Below the pieces are notes generated by a model. It made no database searches. It saw nothing but the letters and a program-made list of their open reading frames with translations, and was not told where the DNA came from. Of a stretch of DNA of 64,000 bases, positions 42,249-51,363 are shown one piece after another. The stretch is from NCBI GenBank assembly GCA_014138095.1, contig JACGXE010000001.1, positions 558,001-622,000 of the forward strand, given 5' to 3'. Position 1 is the first letter of the stretch; each line of letters begins with the position of its first letter. The translations under genes and the position numbers were made by a program. This DNA comes from Ochrobactrum sp. RH2CCR150 (GTDB taxonomy: Bacteria; Pseudomonadota; Alphaproteobacteria; Rhizobiales; Rhizobiaceae).

Positions 42249-43459
42249 TGCGCGGTTCCTTTCCCGGCGATTTCAATGGCGGCGTCGAGCAGAACGGCAG
42301 CGCCGAAGGCCAGCAGAACCGTTGGCAGCGCGCCAAGCAGCACGAGATCCATGGCTGTCTGCCCGATCCCCTGAAAGACGAATGTGCCGAAACCGCCGCC
42401 GCCGATCAGCGCGGCGATGGTGGTCAGGCCGATGTTCTGCACCATGACGATGCGAATGCCGGTGAGGATGACCGGAAACGCCAGGGGAAACTCGGTCTTG
42501 AACAGCCGTTGCAGGCGCGTCATGCCCATACCGCGCGCGGCATCGCTGACCGGCTCTGGCACCTGCGCCAGTCCCGCCACCGTATTGGCGACGATGGGCA
42601 GAAGCGAATAGAGAAACAGGGCGACAAAGGCAGGCGCTGCACCGATACCGCGAATGCCGAGGCTCGCCGCCCATGGCGCGTTTGCGGCAAGCCAGCCGAG
42701 CGGTGCAATCAATATGCCGAACAGCGCCATCGATGGGATGGTCTGAACGATGTTGAGGCTGTTCAGCACCAGACCGCGCAGCCGCGGCACACGATGGCAG
42801 ATAAGCCCGAGCGGAATGCCGATGACCGTTGCCGCGACAAGCGAACCGAGCGCCAGTTCCACATGGCGACGGGCTTCATTCCAGAAACTGTCGGCGCGGC
42901 TGAGATATTCCTTCATGAAGGAGAGATTGTCCCACAGCCCCGATGCGAGCAGCGCATAGAGAAGAAGGGCGGCGAGTGTCAGCAAACCCACCCGCACCAG
43001 CGGCCGCACTTGCAGGCGCACCAGAGCATCGGCGACTGAAATGCCGCTGGTGAAGAGCAGCAGCCAGAAGCCTGATGCCGGTGAAACGCGCGAGTAATTG
43101 TTGCCAGCTGGAGAAAGATGCGTTGCCGCAAGTCCTATCGCGATCAGCATGGCGGCAAGCCCGGCAAGGCTTGCGCCCAGTCGCAACATGCGGCCTGTTG
43201 AAAACAGGGCGACCAACAGCCAGACGATGACAATGACGAGCAGCAGCGCGGCTTCACCAACGGGCAAGGCGTCGAGCAGAAAGCGCGGTTCGCCCTGAAC
43301 GATGCGGTTGGCGCGGAAGGTGGCAAAGGGCAACAACAGTCCGGCGATGGCCAGAACGGTTATAACGAGACCAAGCCTGTCGACACGACCGAACAGGCCA
43401 TGCGGGGCCTTTTCAGCATTCGCCGAATTGGAATGAGGAACTGCGATTCTATCCGGCAA
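42245..43459 (-). CDS. yehY: Betaine/osmoprotectant ABC permease with long N-terminus, YehY-like
   Basis: A 404-residue permease. The C-terminal about 210 residues form the transport domain with Gly-Met-Gly-Met-Thr-Arg-Leu-Gln-Arg, and the N-terminal half adds four to five further hydrophobic segments, as in YehY. The start is probably a TTG at 43459 with AAGG seven bases ahead; no ATG lies near the conserved N-terminus. It follows the binding-protein gene after 18 bases. Confidence 0.87.
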   Translation of the reverse strand: MPDRIAVPHSNSANAEKAPHGLFGRVDRLGLVITVLAIAGLLLPFATFRANRIVQGEPRFLLDALPVGEAALLLVIVIVWLLVALFSTGRMLRLGASLAGLAAMLIAIGLAATHLSPAGNNYSRVSPASGFWLLLFTSGISVADALVRLQVRPLVRVGLLTLAALLLYALLASGLWDNLSFMKEYLSRADSFWNEARRHVELALGSLVAATVIGIPLGLICHRVPRLRGLVLNSLNIVQTIPSMALFGILIAPLGWLAANAPWAASLGIRGIGAAPAFVALFLYSLLPIVANTVAGLAQVPEPVSDAARGMGMTRLQRLFKTEFPLAFPVILTGIRIVMVQNIGLTTIAALIGGGGFGTFVFQGIGQTAMDLVLLGALPTVLLAFGAAVLLDAAIEIAGKGTAQ

Positions 43460-43477
43460 CGTGTCGCCTTTATCCGC

Positions 43478-44407
43478 CTATTTCAGAAAGCCGTTCTTCT
43501 TCAGGAAGTCCTCGGCGACCGCCTTGGCCGGTTCACCGCCAAGCTGGACACGACCGTTCAGTTCCTGAAGCGTGGTCAGGTCGAGCTTTGCAAAAACCGG
43601 CTTCAGCAGTTCTTCGATCTTCGGGTTCTTTTTCAGCACTTCCTCGCGGATTATGGGGGCGGGCTGGTAGACAGGCTGCACATGCTTGTCGTCTTCAAGC
43701 ACCACAAGACCGGACGGCGCAATGCCGCCATCCGTGCCATAGACCATTGCCGCATTTGCGCCATTCGTCTGGTTGGCGGCGGCGGCAATGGTCGCCGCCG
43801 TATCGCCGCCAGACAGCGTGATGAGCTGATCCTGCTTCAGCGTGAAGCCATAGGCAGTCTGGAAAGCGGGCAGGGCGGCAGCCGAATTCACGAATTCCGA
43901 CGAGGCGGCCAGAATGACCTTGCCGCCACCGGAAGCATATTTGCCGAAATCGCTGAGACTGGCGAGCTTGTTCTCGTCGGCCACGTCCTTGCGCAGCGCA
44001 ATGCCCCAGGTGTTGTTGGCAGGCGAAGGCGACAGCCAGACAATCTTGTTGGCGTCGTAATCGAGCTTCTTTGCCGTCTCAAACGCCTTGGCCGGGTCTT
44101 TCCAGAGCGGATCATCCGCCTTGTTGAAGAAGAAGGCCGCATTGCCGGTATATTCCGGGTAAATATCGATCTCACCGGCCACGATTGCCTTGCGCACCAC
44201 CGGCGTTGCGCCCAGCTGGATGCGGTCGGTCGTCTGAATGCCATTGGCGTTGAGGACGGCGAGAATGATATTGCCCAGCACACCGCCTTCCGTATCGATC
44301 TTGGATGAAACGACAACCTGCGATTGTGCTGGACTGGAAAGTCCCGTCGCGCCGGCAAGCAGGGTGATTGCGATGGCTGCGCCTTTCAGAAGACCTCGGT
44401 GTGACAT
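43478..44407 (-). CDS. osmF: Periplasmic betaine/osmoprotectant binding protein, OsmF/YehZ-like
   Basis: A 309-residue binding protein of the OpuAC/QAT family. It has a signal peptide (cleavage near Pro-Ala-Gln-Ser-Gln). The mature part includes Gly-Glu-Ile-Asp-Ile-Tyr-Pro-Glu-Tyr-Thr-Gly-Asn (about 78-89), the ligand region of quaternary-amine binders. It is the first gene of the leftward operon and is divergent from soxB, so uptake of betaine and oxidation of the derived sarcosine may be linked. Confidence 0.9.
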   Translation of the reverse strand: MSHRGLLKGAAIAITLLAGATGLSSPAQSQVVVSSKIDTEGGVLGNIILAVLNANGIQTTDRIQLGATPVVRKAIVAGEIDIYPEYTGNAAFFFNKADDPLWKDPAKAFETAKKLDYDANKIVWLSPSPANNTWGIALRKDVADENKLASLSDFGKYASGGGKVILAASSEFVNSAAALPAFQTAYGFTLKQDQLITLSGGDTAATIAAAANQTNGANAAMVYGTDGGIAPSGLVVLEDDKHVQPVYQPAPIIREEVLKKNPKIEELLKPVFAKLDLTTLQELNGRVQLGGEPAKAVAEDFLKKNGFLK

Positions 44408-44702
44408 ATTCCTCGTCCCATATCGCTTATTTACGTTACCAATAACCTATAGCGCGACAGCAAAAAGGAAACCTTGGGTGGAACCGGCTCCTGACAGCTG
44501 TCTGTCAGGAGGGCTGGCGATGGACAGATCGGGCGGAGATTTGGCCTGATGTCACCATGTCGCGAAATGGTGTGCATGTCGTATTTATGGCGTCTTTTGA
44601 CGCAAGCCTGCTGTCGGGTTTTCACAGGACACAATAGAAATATCATCAAAGGCTTCGCATGTGCCGTCAGGGTGCATGCGGTCGCGAAACTGGTGGTTGT
44701 TC
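44408..44702. other. Divergent control region between the betaine importer and soxBDAG
   Basis: About 295 bases without a gene. A perfect 10-bp stem, CTCCTGACAG (44488-44497) with CTGTCAGGAG (44502-44511), sits in the middle and lacks a T-run. It is either an operator dyad serving both operons or a leader hairpin. No choline/betaine regulator gene is adjacent. Confidence 0.5.
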
Positions 44703-45956
44703 ATGTCCCGCTTTTCTGCAGCTTCTATTATCAAAAACGCGCTTTCCGGTAACAAGAACTGGGACCCGCAATGGCCCAATGCCGAACCCAAGGCCGAATA
44801 TGACGTCATCATCGTCGGCGCGGGCGGGCATGGTCTGGGCGCGGCCTATTATCTGGCCAAGGAACACGGCATCACCAATGTCGCGGTGATCGAAAAGGGC
44901 TGGCTCGGCGGCGGCAATACGGGGCGCAACACCACCATCATTCGCTCCAACTATCTCTATGACGAGAGTGCGCATCTTTACGAACATGCGGTGAAGCTGT
45001 GGGAAGGTCTCAGCCAGGACCTCAACTACAACGTCATGTTCTCGCAGCGCGGCGTCATGATGCTGGCGCATACGGTGCATGACGTGCAGAGCTTCAAGCG
45101 CCATATCCATGCCAACCGCCTCAACGGCATCGACAATGAATGGCTGTCGAAGGAAGAAGCCAAGGAATATTGCCCGCCGCTCGATATTTCGCCCAATGCC
45201 CGCTATCCGGTGGTCGGCGCCACCTTGCAGCGTCGCGGCGGCGTGGCCCGTCACGATGCGGTGGCCTGGGGCTATGCGCGCGGCGCGACCCAGCGCGGCG
45301 TGGATATCATCCAGAATTGTCCGGTTCTGTCGATCCGTCGCGATGCTTCGGGCCGTGTGACCGGCGTGGAAACCGCGCGCGGCTTCATCAAGGCCAAGAA
45401 GGTTGCGGTTTCAACCGCTGGCAACACTTCGGTCGTCATGGATACGGCTGGCGTGCGCATGCCGCTTGAAAGCTTCCCGCTTCAGGCGCTGGTGTCGGAG
45501 CCGGTCAAGCCGGTCTTCCCGTGCGTGGTCATGTCCAACACCGTTCACGCCTATATCAGCCAGTCCGACAAGGGTGAACTGGTGATCGGTTCCGGTACGG
45601 ACCAGTACACCTCCTACAGCCAGCGCGGCGGCCTGCCACTGATCGAGCATACGCTGGCGGCAATCTGCGAAATCTTCCCGATCTTCACCCGCATGCGCAT
45701 GCTGCGCAAATGGGGCGGCATCGTCGACGTCACCCCGGATCGCTCGCCGATCATCGGCAAGACGCCGGTTCCGGGTCTCTATGTCAATTGCGGCTGGGGC
45801 ACTGGCGGCTTCAAGGCGACGCCGGGTTCGGCGCATGTCTTTGCCCACACCATCGCCCGCGACGAACCGCACTGGATCAACGCGCCGTTCACGCTCGACC
45901 GTTTCAAAACCGGTCGCCTGATCGACGAAGCGGCAGCCGCCGCGGTTGCGCACTGA
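44703..45956 (+). CDS. soxB: Sarcosine oxidase, beta subunit
   Basis: The 417-residue beta subunit of heterotetrameric sarcosine oxidase carries FAD and the covalent FMN at the oxidation site. The Rossmann motif Ile-Ile-Val-Gly-Ala-Gly-Gly-His-Gly is near 37-45, and Gly-Gly-Gly-Asn-Thr-Gly-Arg-Asn-Thr near 70-78 is typical. The conserved flavinylation His lies in the Arg-Arg-Gly-Gly-Val-Ala-Arg-His-Asp region. The start at 44703 gives the standard N-terminus (Met-Ser-Arg-Phe-Ser); the frame is open from 44661. It is the first gene of soxBDAG, which oxidises sarcosine to glycine plus methylene-THF or formaldehyde. Confidence 0.96.
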   Translation: MSRFSAASIIKNALSGNKNWDPQWPNAEPKAEYDVIIVGAGGHGLGAAYYLAKEHGITNVAVIEKGWLGGGNTGRNTTIIRSNYLYDESAHLYEHAVKLWEGLSQDLNYNVMFSQRGVMMLAHTVHDVQSFKRHIHANRLNGIDNEWLSKEEAKEYCPPLDISPNARYPVVGATLQRRGGVARHDAVAWGYARGATQRGVDIIQNCPVLSIRRDASGRVTGVETARGFIKAKKVAVSTAGNTSVVMDTAGVRMPLESFPLQALVSEPVKPVFPCVVMSNTVHAYISQSDKGELVIGSGTDQYTSYSQRGGLPLIEHTLAAICEIFPIFTRMRMLRKWGGIVDVTPDRSPIIGKTPVPGLYVNCGWGTGGFKATPGSAHVFAHTIARDEPHWINAPFTLDRFKTGRLIDEAAAAAVAH

Positions 45957-45968
45957 GGAAATATCGAC

Positions 45969-46286
45969 ATGCTTTTGATCCGTTGCCCTTATTGCGAAAT
46001 GGAACGTCCGGAACTTGAGTTCGCCTATGCGGGCGAAGCGCATATTGCGCGTCCTGCCGATCCTTCGACCTATTCCGATGATGAATGGCGCGATTTCCTG
46101 TTCATCCGCTCCAACCCGCGCGGGACGCATTTCGAGCGCTGGCGGCACATCAATGGTTGCGGCCGCTTCTTCAATGCGGTGCGCGACACGGTGAGCGACA
46201 AATTCGTCACGACCTACAAGGCCGGTGAAGCGCGCCCTGTACTGGCAGACGGACAGGAACAAACGCCCGCTGCGGAGACGAAATAA
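45969..46286 (+). CDS. soxD: Sarcosine oxidase, delta subunit
   Basis: A 105-residue subunit that binds zinc: Cys-Pro-Tyr-Cys at 6-9 and His-Ile-Asn-Gly-Cys-Gly-Arg near 60-66 supply the ligands. The Gly-Thr-His-Phe-Glu-Arg-Trp-Arg-His motif is typical of SoxD. It begins 12 bases after soxB and its stop overlaps the soxA start (TAATG). Confidence 0.95.
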   Translation: MLLIRCPYCEMERPELEFAYAGEAHIARPADPSTYSDDEWRDFLFIRSNPRGTHFERWRHINGCGRFFNAVRDTVSDKFVTTYKAGEARPVLADGQEQTPAAETK

Positions 46287-49285
46287 TGACCGACATGCGT
46301 TTGAACAATAAAGGCCGCATCAACAAGGCCAAGCCGGTACGCTTTTCCTTCAACGGCAAGACCTATGCGGGCTTTGAGGGCGATACGCTTGCTTCGGCGC
46401 TTCTGGCCAATGGCGAGCATCTGGCGGGCCGTTCGTTCAAGTATCACCGTCCGCGCGGCATTCTTTCCGCCGGTTCCGAAGAGCCGAATGCGCTGATGGG
46501 CGTTTCGCGTGGTGAGGGCCGTTACGAGCCGAACACCCGCGCCACCGTGCTGGAGCTTTATGACGGGCTGAAGGCGGAAAGCCAGAACCACTGGCCATCG
46601 CTCAAGCATGATGTCGGCGCGGTCAACGATGCCTTCTACATGTTCTTCTCGGCGGGCTTCTACTACAAGACCTTCATGTGGCCGAAGAGCTTCTGGAACA
46701 AGGTCTATGAGCCTTTCATCCGGGGCGCCGCCGGTCTTGGTAAATCGCCGTCCGAGGCCGATCCCGACAGCTATGCCAGCCGCTATGCCTATTGCGACGT
46801 GCTGGTGGTGGGTGCCGGGCCTGCCGGTCTTGCCGCAGCCTTTGAAGCCGCCAAGAGCGGCGCGAAAGTTTTCCTCTGCGACGAACAGGCGGAAATGGGC
46901 GGTTCGCTCCTGTCCGAGCCGGAGCCCGTCATCAATGGCCGCACCAGCTGGGATTGGCTGAACGAAACGCTGGCGACACTGGGTTCGCTGCCGAATGTCA
47001 CGCTTTTGCCGCGCACCACGGCGATTGGCTATTATCATCAGAACATGGTCGGCCTTTGCCAGCGCCTGACCGATCATCAGGCAAAGCCTGCCGCCAATGC
47101 CCCGCGTGAGCGCATGTGGCGCGTGCGCGCCAAACAGGTCGTGCTGGCGCAGGGTTCAATCGAAAAGCCGCTGGTCTTTGCTGGCAATGACCGTCCGGGT
47201 GTGATGCTGGCCGGTGCCGCACGCACCTATCTCAATCGTTACGGCGTCAAGGTCGGCGAAAAGGCTGTCGTCGTTACCTCGCATGATTCCGCCTGGCTTA
47301 CGGCCTTCGATCTCGCAGTTGCGGGTGTCAAGGTTCCGGCCATTATCGATGTGCGCGAACACGTCGCCGACAGTCTGGTAAACCGCGCCAAGATGCTCGG
47401 CATCGAGACGCTGACCGGCTGGACCGTCAGCGATACGGCAGGCCGTCATCGCGTTGCGTCTGTTCGCGTCAATCCGGTCAGGAACGGTTCGGTCGGCTCG
47501 GCGCGCACCATTGCCTGCGATGTCGTGCTGATGTCTGGCGGCTGGAACCCGAGCGTGCATCTGTTCTCGCACACCAAGGGTTCGCTCATCTGGGATGAGG
47601 AACGCCAGATCTATCTGCCGGGCGAACGCACGGAAGAAAGCCGCTGCGCCGGTGCCGGTAACGGCAATTTCGATCTTCAGGCTTCCTTGCGCGAGGGGGC
47701 TGCCAGCGGTGCTGCGGCAGCAAATGACGCCGGATACAAGGCCAAGGCGCTGGAATATGCGGTCGCGGGCGACTTCGTCTGCGCAGGCGTCAACTGCCGC
47801 GAACTGCCGACGGATCGCGATCCCGGCAAGGCAAAAGCCTTTATCGATTTCCAGAACGACGTGACGGCCAAGGATATCCGCCTTGCAGTGCGCGAGGGCT
47901 TCCGCTCCATCGAGCATATCAAGCGCTATACCACCAACGGCATGGCGACGGATCAGGGCAAGACCTCGAACATCAACGGTCTTGCAGTTGCATCCGATGC
48001 GCTCAGCCGTCCTGCACCGCAGGTGGGTCTGACGACATTCCGTCCGCCCTATACGCCGACGACCTTCGGCGCTTTCTGCGGTTACAATCGCGGCAAGCTG
48101 TTCGACGTGACGCGCAAAACGCCGATTGACCCTTGGGCTGAAGAACAGGGTGCTGCTTTCGAGCCGGTCTCGCTGTGGCGTCGTGCATGGTATTTCCCGA
48201 AGGCCGGCGAAGACATGCACAAGGCTGTTGCGCGTGAGTGCAAGGCCGTGCGCACCAGCCTCGGCATGTTCGACGCGTCGACGCTCGGCAAGATTGAGGT
48301 GGTCGGCCCGGATGCGGCTGAATTCATGAACCGCATGTACACCAATCCATGGACGAAGCTGGGTGTCGGGCGCTGCCGCTATGGTCTGCTGCTCGGTGAA
48401 GACGGCTTTATCCGCGACGATGGTGTGGTCGGCAGGTTGTCGCAGGACCGTTTCCATGTCACGACGACGACCGGCGGCGCGCCGCGCGTTCTCAATATGA
48501 TGGAGGATTATCTCCAGACGGAATGGCCGGACCTGAAAGTATCGCTGACGTCCACGACCGAACAATGGGCCGTGGTGGCGCTGAACGGACCGAATGCGCG
48601 CAAGCTCATCGAGCCGATGGTCGAGGGCGTGGATATTTCCGACGAAGCTTTTCCGCATATGTCGGTGGCGGAATGCACATTCCTCGGCGTACCGGCGCGT
48701 CTGTTCCGCATGAGCTTTACCGGCGAACTCGGCTTCGAAATCAATGTCCCGTCGCGTTACGGTCTGGCTCTGTGGAAGGCGCTTTATGAAGCGGGCCAGA
48801 AATATGACGTCACGCCTTATGGCACCGAGACCATGCACGTGCTGCGCGCCGAAAAGGGCTATATCATTGTCGGACAGGACACGGACGGCACGGTAACGCC
48901 GGATGACGCAGCACTTGGCTGGGCCATCGGCAAGCAGAAGCCGGATTTCGTCGGCAAGCGTTCGCTGGCGCGTCCGGATATGCTGAAGAAGGATCGCAAG
49001 CATCTGGTTGGCCTGCTGCCAAAGGACCCGAAACTGGTTCTGGAGGAAGGCGCACAGATTGTCGCCGATCCGAAACAGGCTGTGCCGATGACCATGCTCG
49101 GTCACGTCACCTCGTCCTATTGGAGCGAGACGCTGGGCCGCTCTTTCGCCATGGCGCTGATTGCCGGTGGCAAGGATCGCACGGGCGAGACCATCTATAT
49201 GCCGATGCCGGATGGCACCGCGCATGAGGCGGAAATTACTGGGCTCGTCTTCTATGACCCAGAAGGCAAGAAGCTGAACGGATAA
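46286..49285 (+). CDS. soxA: Sarcosine oxidase, alpha subunit
   Basis: A 999-residue subunit. The N-terminal part has a ferredoxin-like Gly-Asp-Thr-Leu-Ala-Ser-Ala-Leu region and a nucleotide-binding domain (Val-Val-Gly-Ala-Gly-Pro-Ala-Gly-Leu-Ala near 174-183) that holds NAD. The C-terminal about 380 residues are a GcvT-like tetrahydrofolate domain (Leu-Gly-Met-Phe-Asp-Ala-Ser-Thr-Leu-Gly-Lys ... Gly-Glu-Leu-Gly-Phe-Glu-Ile), where the methylene group is transferred to folate. Length and domain order match known SoxA. Confidence 0.97.
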   Translation: MTDMRLNNKGRINKAKPVRFSFNGKTYAGFEGDTLASALLANGEHLAGRSFKYHRPRGILSAGSEEPNALMGVSRGEGRYEPNTRATVLELYDGLKAESQNHWPSLKHDVGAVNDAFYMFFSAGFYYKTFMWPKSFWNKVYEPFIRGAAGLGKSPSEADPDSYASRYAYCDVLVVGAGPAGLAAAFEAAKSGAKVFLCDEQAEMGGSLLSEPEPVINGRTSWDWLNETLATLGSLPNVTLLPRTTAIGYYHQNMVGLCQRLTDHQAKPAANAPRERMWRVRAKQVVLAQGSIEKPLVFAGNDRPGVMLAGAARTYLNRYGVKVGEKAVVVTSHDSAWLTAFDLAVAGVKVPAIIDVREHVADSLVNRAKMLGIETLTGWTVSDTAGRHRVASVRVNPVRNGSVGSARTIACDVVLMSGGWNPSVHLFSHTKGSLIWDEERQIYLPGERTEESRCAGAGNGNFDLQASLREGAASGAAAANDAGYKAKALEYAVAGDFVCAGVNCRELPTDRDPGKAKAFIDFQNDVTAKDIRLAVREGFRSIEHIKRYTTNGMATDQGKTSNINGLAVASDALSRPAPQVGLTTFRPPYTPTTFGAFCGYNRGKLFDVTRKTPIDPWAEEQGAAFEPVSLWRRAWYFPKAGEDMHKAVARECKAVRTSLGMFDASTLGKIEVVGPDAAEFMNRMYTNPWTKLGVGRCRYGLLLGEDGFIRDDGVVGRLSQDRFHVTTTTGGAPRVLNMMEDYLQTEWPDLKVSLTSTTEQWAVVALNGPNARKLIEPMVEGVDISDEAFPHMSVAECTFLGVPARLFRMSFTGELGFEINVPSRYGLALWKALYEAGQKYDVTPYGTETMHVLRAEKGYIIVGQDTDGTVTPDDAALGWAIGKQKPDFVGKRSLARPDMLKKDRKHLVGLLPKDPKLVLEEGAQIVADPKQAVPMTMLGHVTSSYWSETLGRSFAMALIAGGKDRTGETIYMPMPDGTAHEAEITGLVFYDPEGKKLNG

Positions 49286-49295
49286 GGATCGCATC

Positions 49296-49850
49296 ATGCT
49301 GCAACAGACCAACCCTTTTGCGAGCCGCGCGGTTGCTATTCCGGGACGGCTTGATATTCGCCCCGCCGCTGATGGCGCACGCTTTGTCCTGCGCTTCAAT
49401 CCGGGAAAACTGGCGCTGGCGGAAAAGGCGCTCGGGGCAACGATTCCCGCCAAAATCGGCGGACTCGAGAAAACCGGCGACATCGCCGTCGCCTGCATTG
49501 GGCCGGATGAATGGTTTATCTGGGCCGATGACAGCAAGGCTGGCGCCATCATCGCGGCTTTCGCGAGCCTCTACGAGACCGAACCGCATGCGCTGGTTGA
49601 AGTGAGCCATCGCGAGACTGGCATCGATGTTACCGGCCCGCAGGCCGAGTGGCTGCTCAATGCAGCTTCACCGCTCGATCTGGCTTCGATGGCCGCACCC
49701 GGTGCTGCACGCACGATCTTCGATCGCGTACAGATCATTCTGCTGAAATGGGATGCGGATCACTACCGCGTGGAAGTATGGAACTCGCTGGCCGATCACG
49801 TCTGGACCCTGCTCGAAACCGCAAGCCGCGAAGTCGAACTCGACGTCTGA
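49296..49850 (+). CDS. soxG: Sarcosine oxidase, gamma subunit
   Basis: A 184-residue subunit with the SoxG pattern: Pro-Asp-Glu-Trp-Phe-Ile-Trp near 69-75, Val-Glu-Val-Ser-His-Arg-Glu near 102-108 and a C-terminal Tyr-Arg-Val-Glu-Val-Trp-Asn-Ser. It completes the four-subunit enzyme and ends the operon ahead of a terminator. Confidence 0.94.
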   Translation: MLQQTNPFASRAVAIPGRLDIRPAADGARFVLRFNPGKLALAEKALGATIPAKIGGLEKTGDIAVACIGPDEWFIWADDSKAGAIIAAFASLYETEPHALVEVSHRETGIDVTGPQAEWLLNAASPLDLASMAAPGAARTIFDRVQIILLKWDADHYRVEVWNSLADHVWTLLETASREVELDV

Positions 49851-49883
49851 TCGCCCAACTTAGCGATCGCTCAATATTCAAAA

Positions 49884-49911
49884 ACGCCGCCCGTTTCGGG
49901 CGGCGTTTTTG
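49884..49911 (+). terminator. Rho-independent terminator of soxBDAG
   Basis: ACGCCGCCCG (49884-49893) pairs perfectly with CGGGCGGCGT (49897-49906) over TTT and is followed by TTTT. A-run on the left makes it usable in both directions. Confidence 0.93.
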
Positions 49912-49937
49912 CATGCTCATAGCGCCGACTTCTCCTT

Positions 49938-50050
49938 CCCTCATCCTGAGGAGCCATTGAAAATGGCGTCTCGAAGGATAAGGGAAAACGAACCCAGCGC
50001 CCGCCCTCGTCCTTCGACACGGTGCTTCGCACCGGCTCAGGATGAGGGGG
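49938..50050. repeat. Long palindromic intergenic repeat, copy 1
   Basis: The ends CCCTCATCCTGAGGAGC and GGCTCAGGATGAGGG are inverted. Inside, GTCTCGAAGGAT faces TCCTTCGACAC, and a small GGTGC-TTC-GCACC hairpin sits near the right end. The same family recurs at 52524-52670. I recall CCTCATCCTGAGGAGC repeats as common between genes of many alpha-proteobacteria. The remainder of the spacer up to 50205 holds only the AGGAGGG ribosome site. Confidence 0.8.
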
Positions 50051-50205
50051 AAGCCACAAGGCAAACTGCTTCTGCGGTTCCCCACCGTTGATCCGGCACA
50101 TATTCAATTGAAACGCGCTCTGATCCCAATTTCAGTCTTGCCTTCTATAAATCCATATGTGAAGACTATATTTACATAAGAAATTCATGAGGAGGGAATT
50201 TCCCG

Positions 50206-51363
50206 ATGTCGGAAAATGAACTGCCGCTGAGCGGGCTCGTTGTTGTCGATATGAGCCAGTTTCTGTCGGGGCCTTATTGCTCGCTGCGCCTGATGGACCT
50301 CGGAGCGCGGGTTATCAAGATCGAGCGCCCGGACGGCGGAGACCTGTCGCGCAGGCTTTATCTGAGCGATACAGAGATCGGTGGCGATTCAACGATTTTC
50401 CATGCGATCAATCGCGGCAAGGACAGCCTGGCGCTGGACCTTAAAAACCCGGACGATGTTGAAGCGCTGAAGAAGCTCATTACCAAGGCCGATGTTCTGA
50501 TCCAGAATTTCCGTCCCGGCGTCATCGAGCGGCTGGGGCTGGATTATGAATCCGCCAAGGCGATCAATCCGCGCCTCGTCTATGCCTCCATCAGCGGCTA
50601 TGGCGAAGAGGGTCCGTGGGTCAAGCGCCCGGGACAGGATCTGCTGGCGCAGGCGCGTTCGGGCCTGATGTGGCTCAATGGCGATGAAGGGCAGGGGCCG
50701 GTGCCGTTTGGTCTGGCTGTTGCCGATATGCTGGCGGGCGCTGCCGTGGCGCAGGGCATTCTTGCAGCACTCGTGCGACGCGGCATTTCCGGCAAAGGCG
50801 CACATGTGGAGACAAGCCTTCTTGAAGCGCTGGTCGATTTCCAGTTCGAAGTGTTGACCACCCATCTCAATGACGGACGCCGTTTGCCGAAGCGCTCCGA
50901 TTTCCGCAGCGCGCATGCTTATCTCTCCGCACCTTACGGGGTCTATCAGGCGGCGGATGCCTATCTGGCCATCGCCATGACGCCGATCCCCAAACTGGCG
51001 GCGCTGCTGGAAGCGAACACGCTGGCCCCATATGCCGACGATCCGTCGAGCTGGTTCACCAAGCGCGATGAAATCAAGCGCCTGATTGCCGAGCGCATTG
51101 CCCAGAAGACGGTGGACGAGTGGCTCGCTATTCTCGAACCGGCCGATATCTGGTGCGCCCGCGTTCTCAATTGGGAAGAGTTGCTTGCCAGCGACGGCTT
51201 CTCGGTTCTCGACATGCTGCAGACCGTCACCCGTGAGGATGATGTCTCCATCACCACCACCCGATCGCCGCTGCGTATCAACGGGCAGCGCCACAAGGTG
51301 GAGCGCGCAGCACCGCGCATCGGTGAAAACAGCAAGGCAATTCGTGAGGAGTTCGGTCTATGA
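50206..51363 (+). CDS. Class III (CaiB/BaiF) CoA-transferase
   Basis: A 385-residue member of the formyl-CoA transferase family. The N-terminal Ser-Gln-Phe-Leu-Ser-Gly-Pro-Tyr-Cys-Ser, Arg-Val-Ile-Lys-Ile-Glu-Arg-Pro-Asp-Gly-Gly-Asp and Leu-Asp-Leu-Lys-Asn-Pro motifs are typical. The catalytic Asp lies in Gly-Gln-Asp-Leu-Leu-Ala-Gln-Ala (near 146-153), and Gly-Ala-His-Val-Glu-Thr-Ser-Leu is conserved. The carboxylic acid substrate is unknown. AGGAGGG precedes the ATG, and the stop overlaps the next gene by four bases (ATGA), so the two products are made together. Confidence 0.92.
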   Translation: MSENELPLSGLVVVDMSQFLSGPYCSLRLMDLGARVIKIERPDGGDLSRRLYLSDTEIGGDSTIFHAINRGKDSLALDLKNPDDVEALKKLITKADVLIQNFRPGVIERLGLDYESAKAINPRLVYASISGYGEEGPWVKRPGQDLLAQARSGLMWLNGDEGQGPVPFGLAVADMLAGAAVAQGILAALVRRGISGKGAHVETSLLEALVDFQFEVLTTHLNDGRRLPKRSDFRSAHAYLSAPYGVYQAADAYLAIAMTPIPKLAALLEANTLAPYADDPSSWFTKRDEIKRLIAERIAQKTVDEWLAILEPADIWCARVLNWEELLASDGFSVLDMLQTVTREDDVSITTTRSPLRINGQRHKVERAAPRIGENSKAIREEFGL

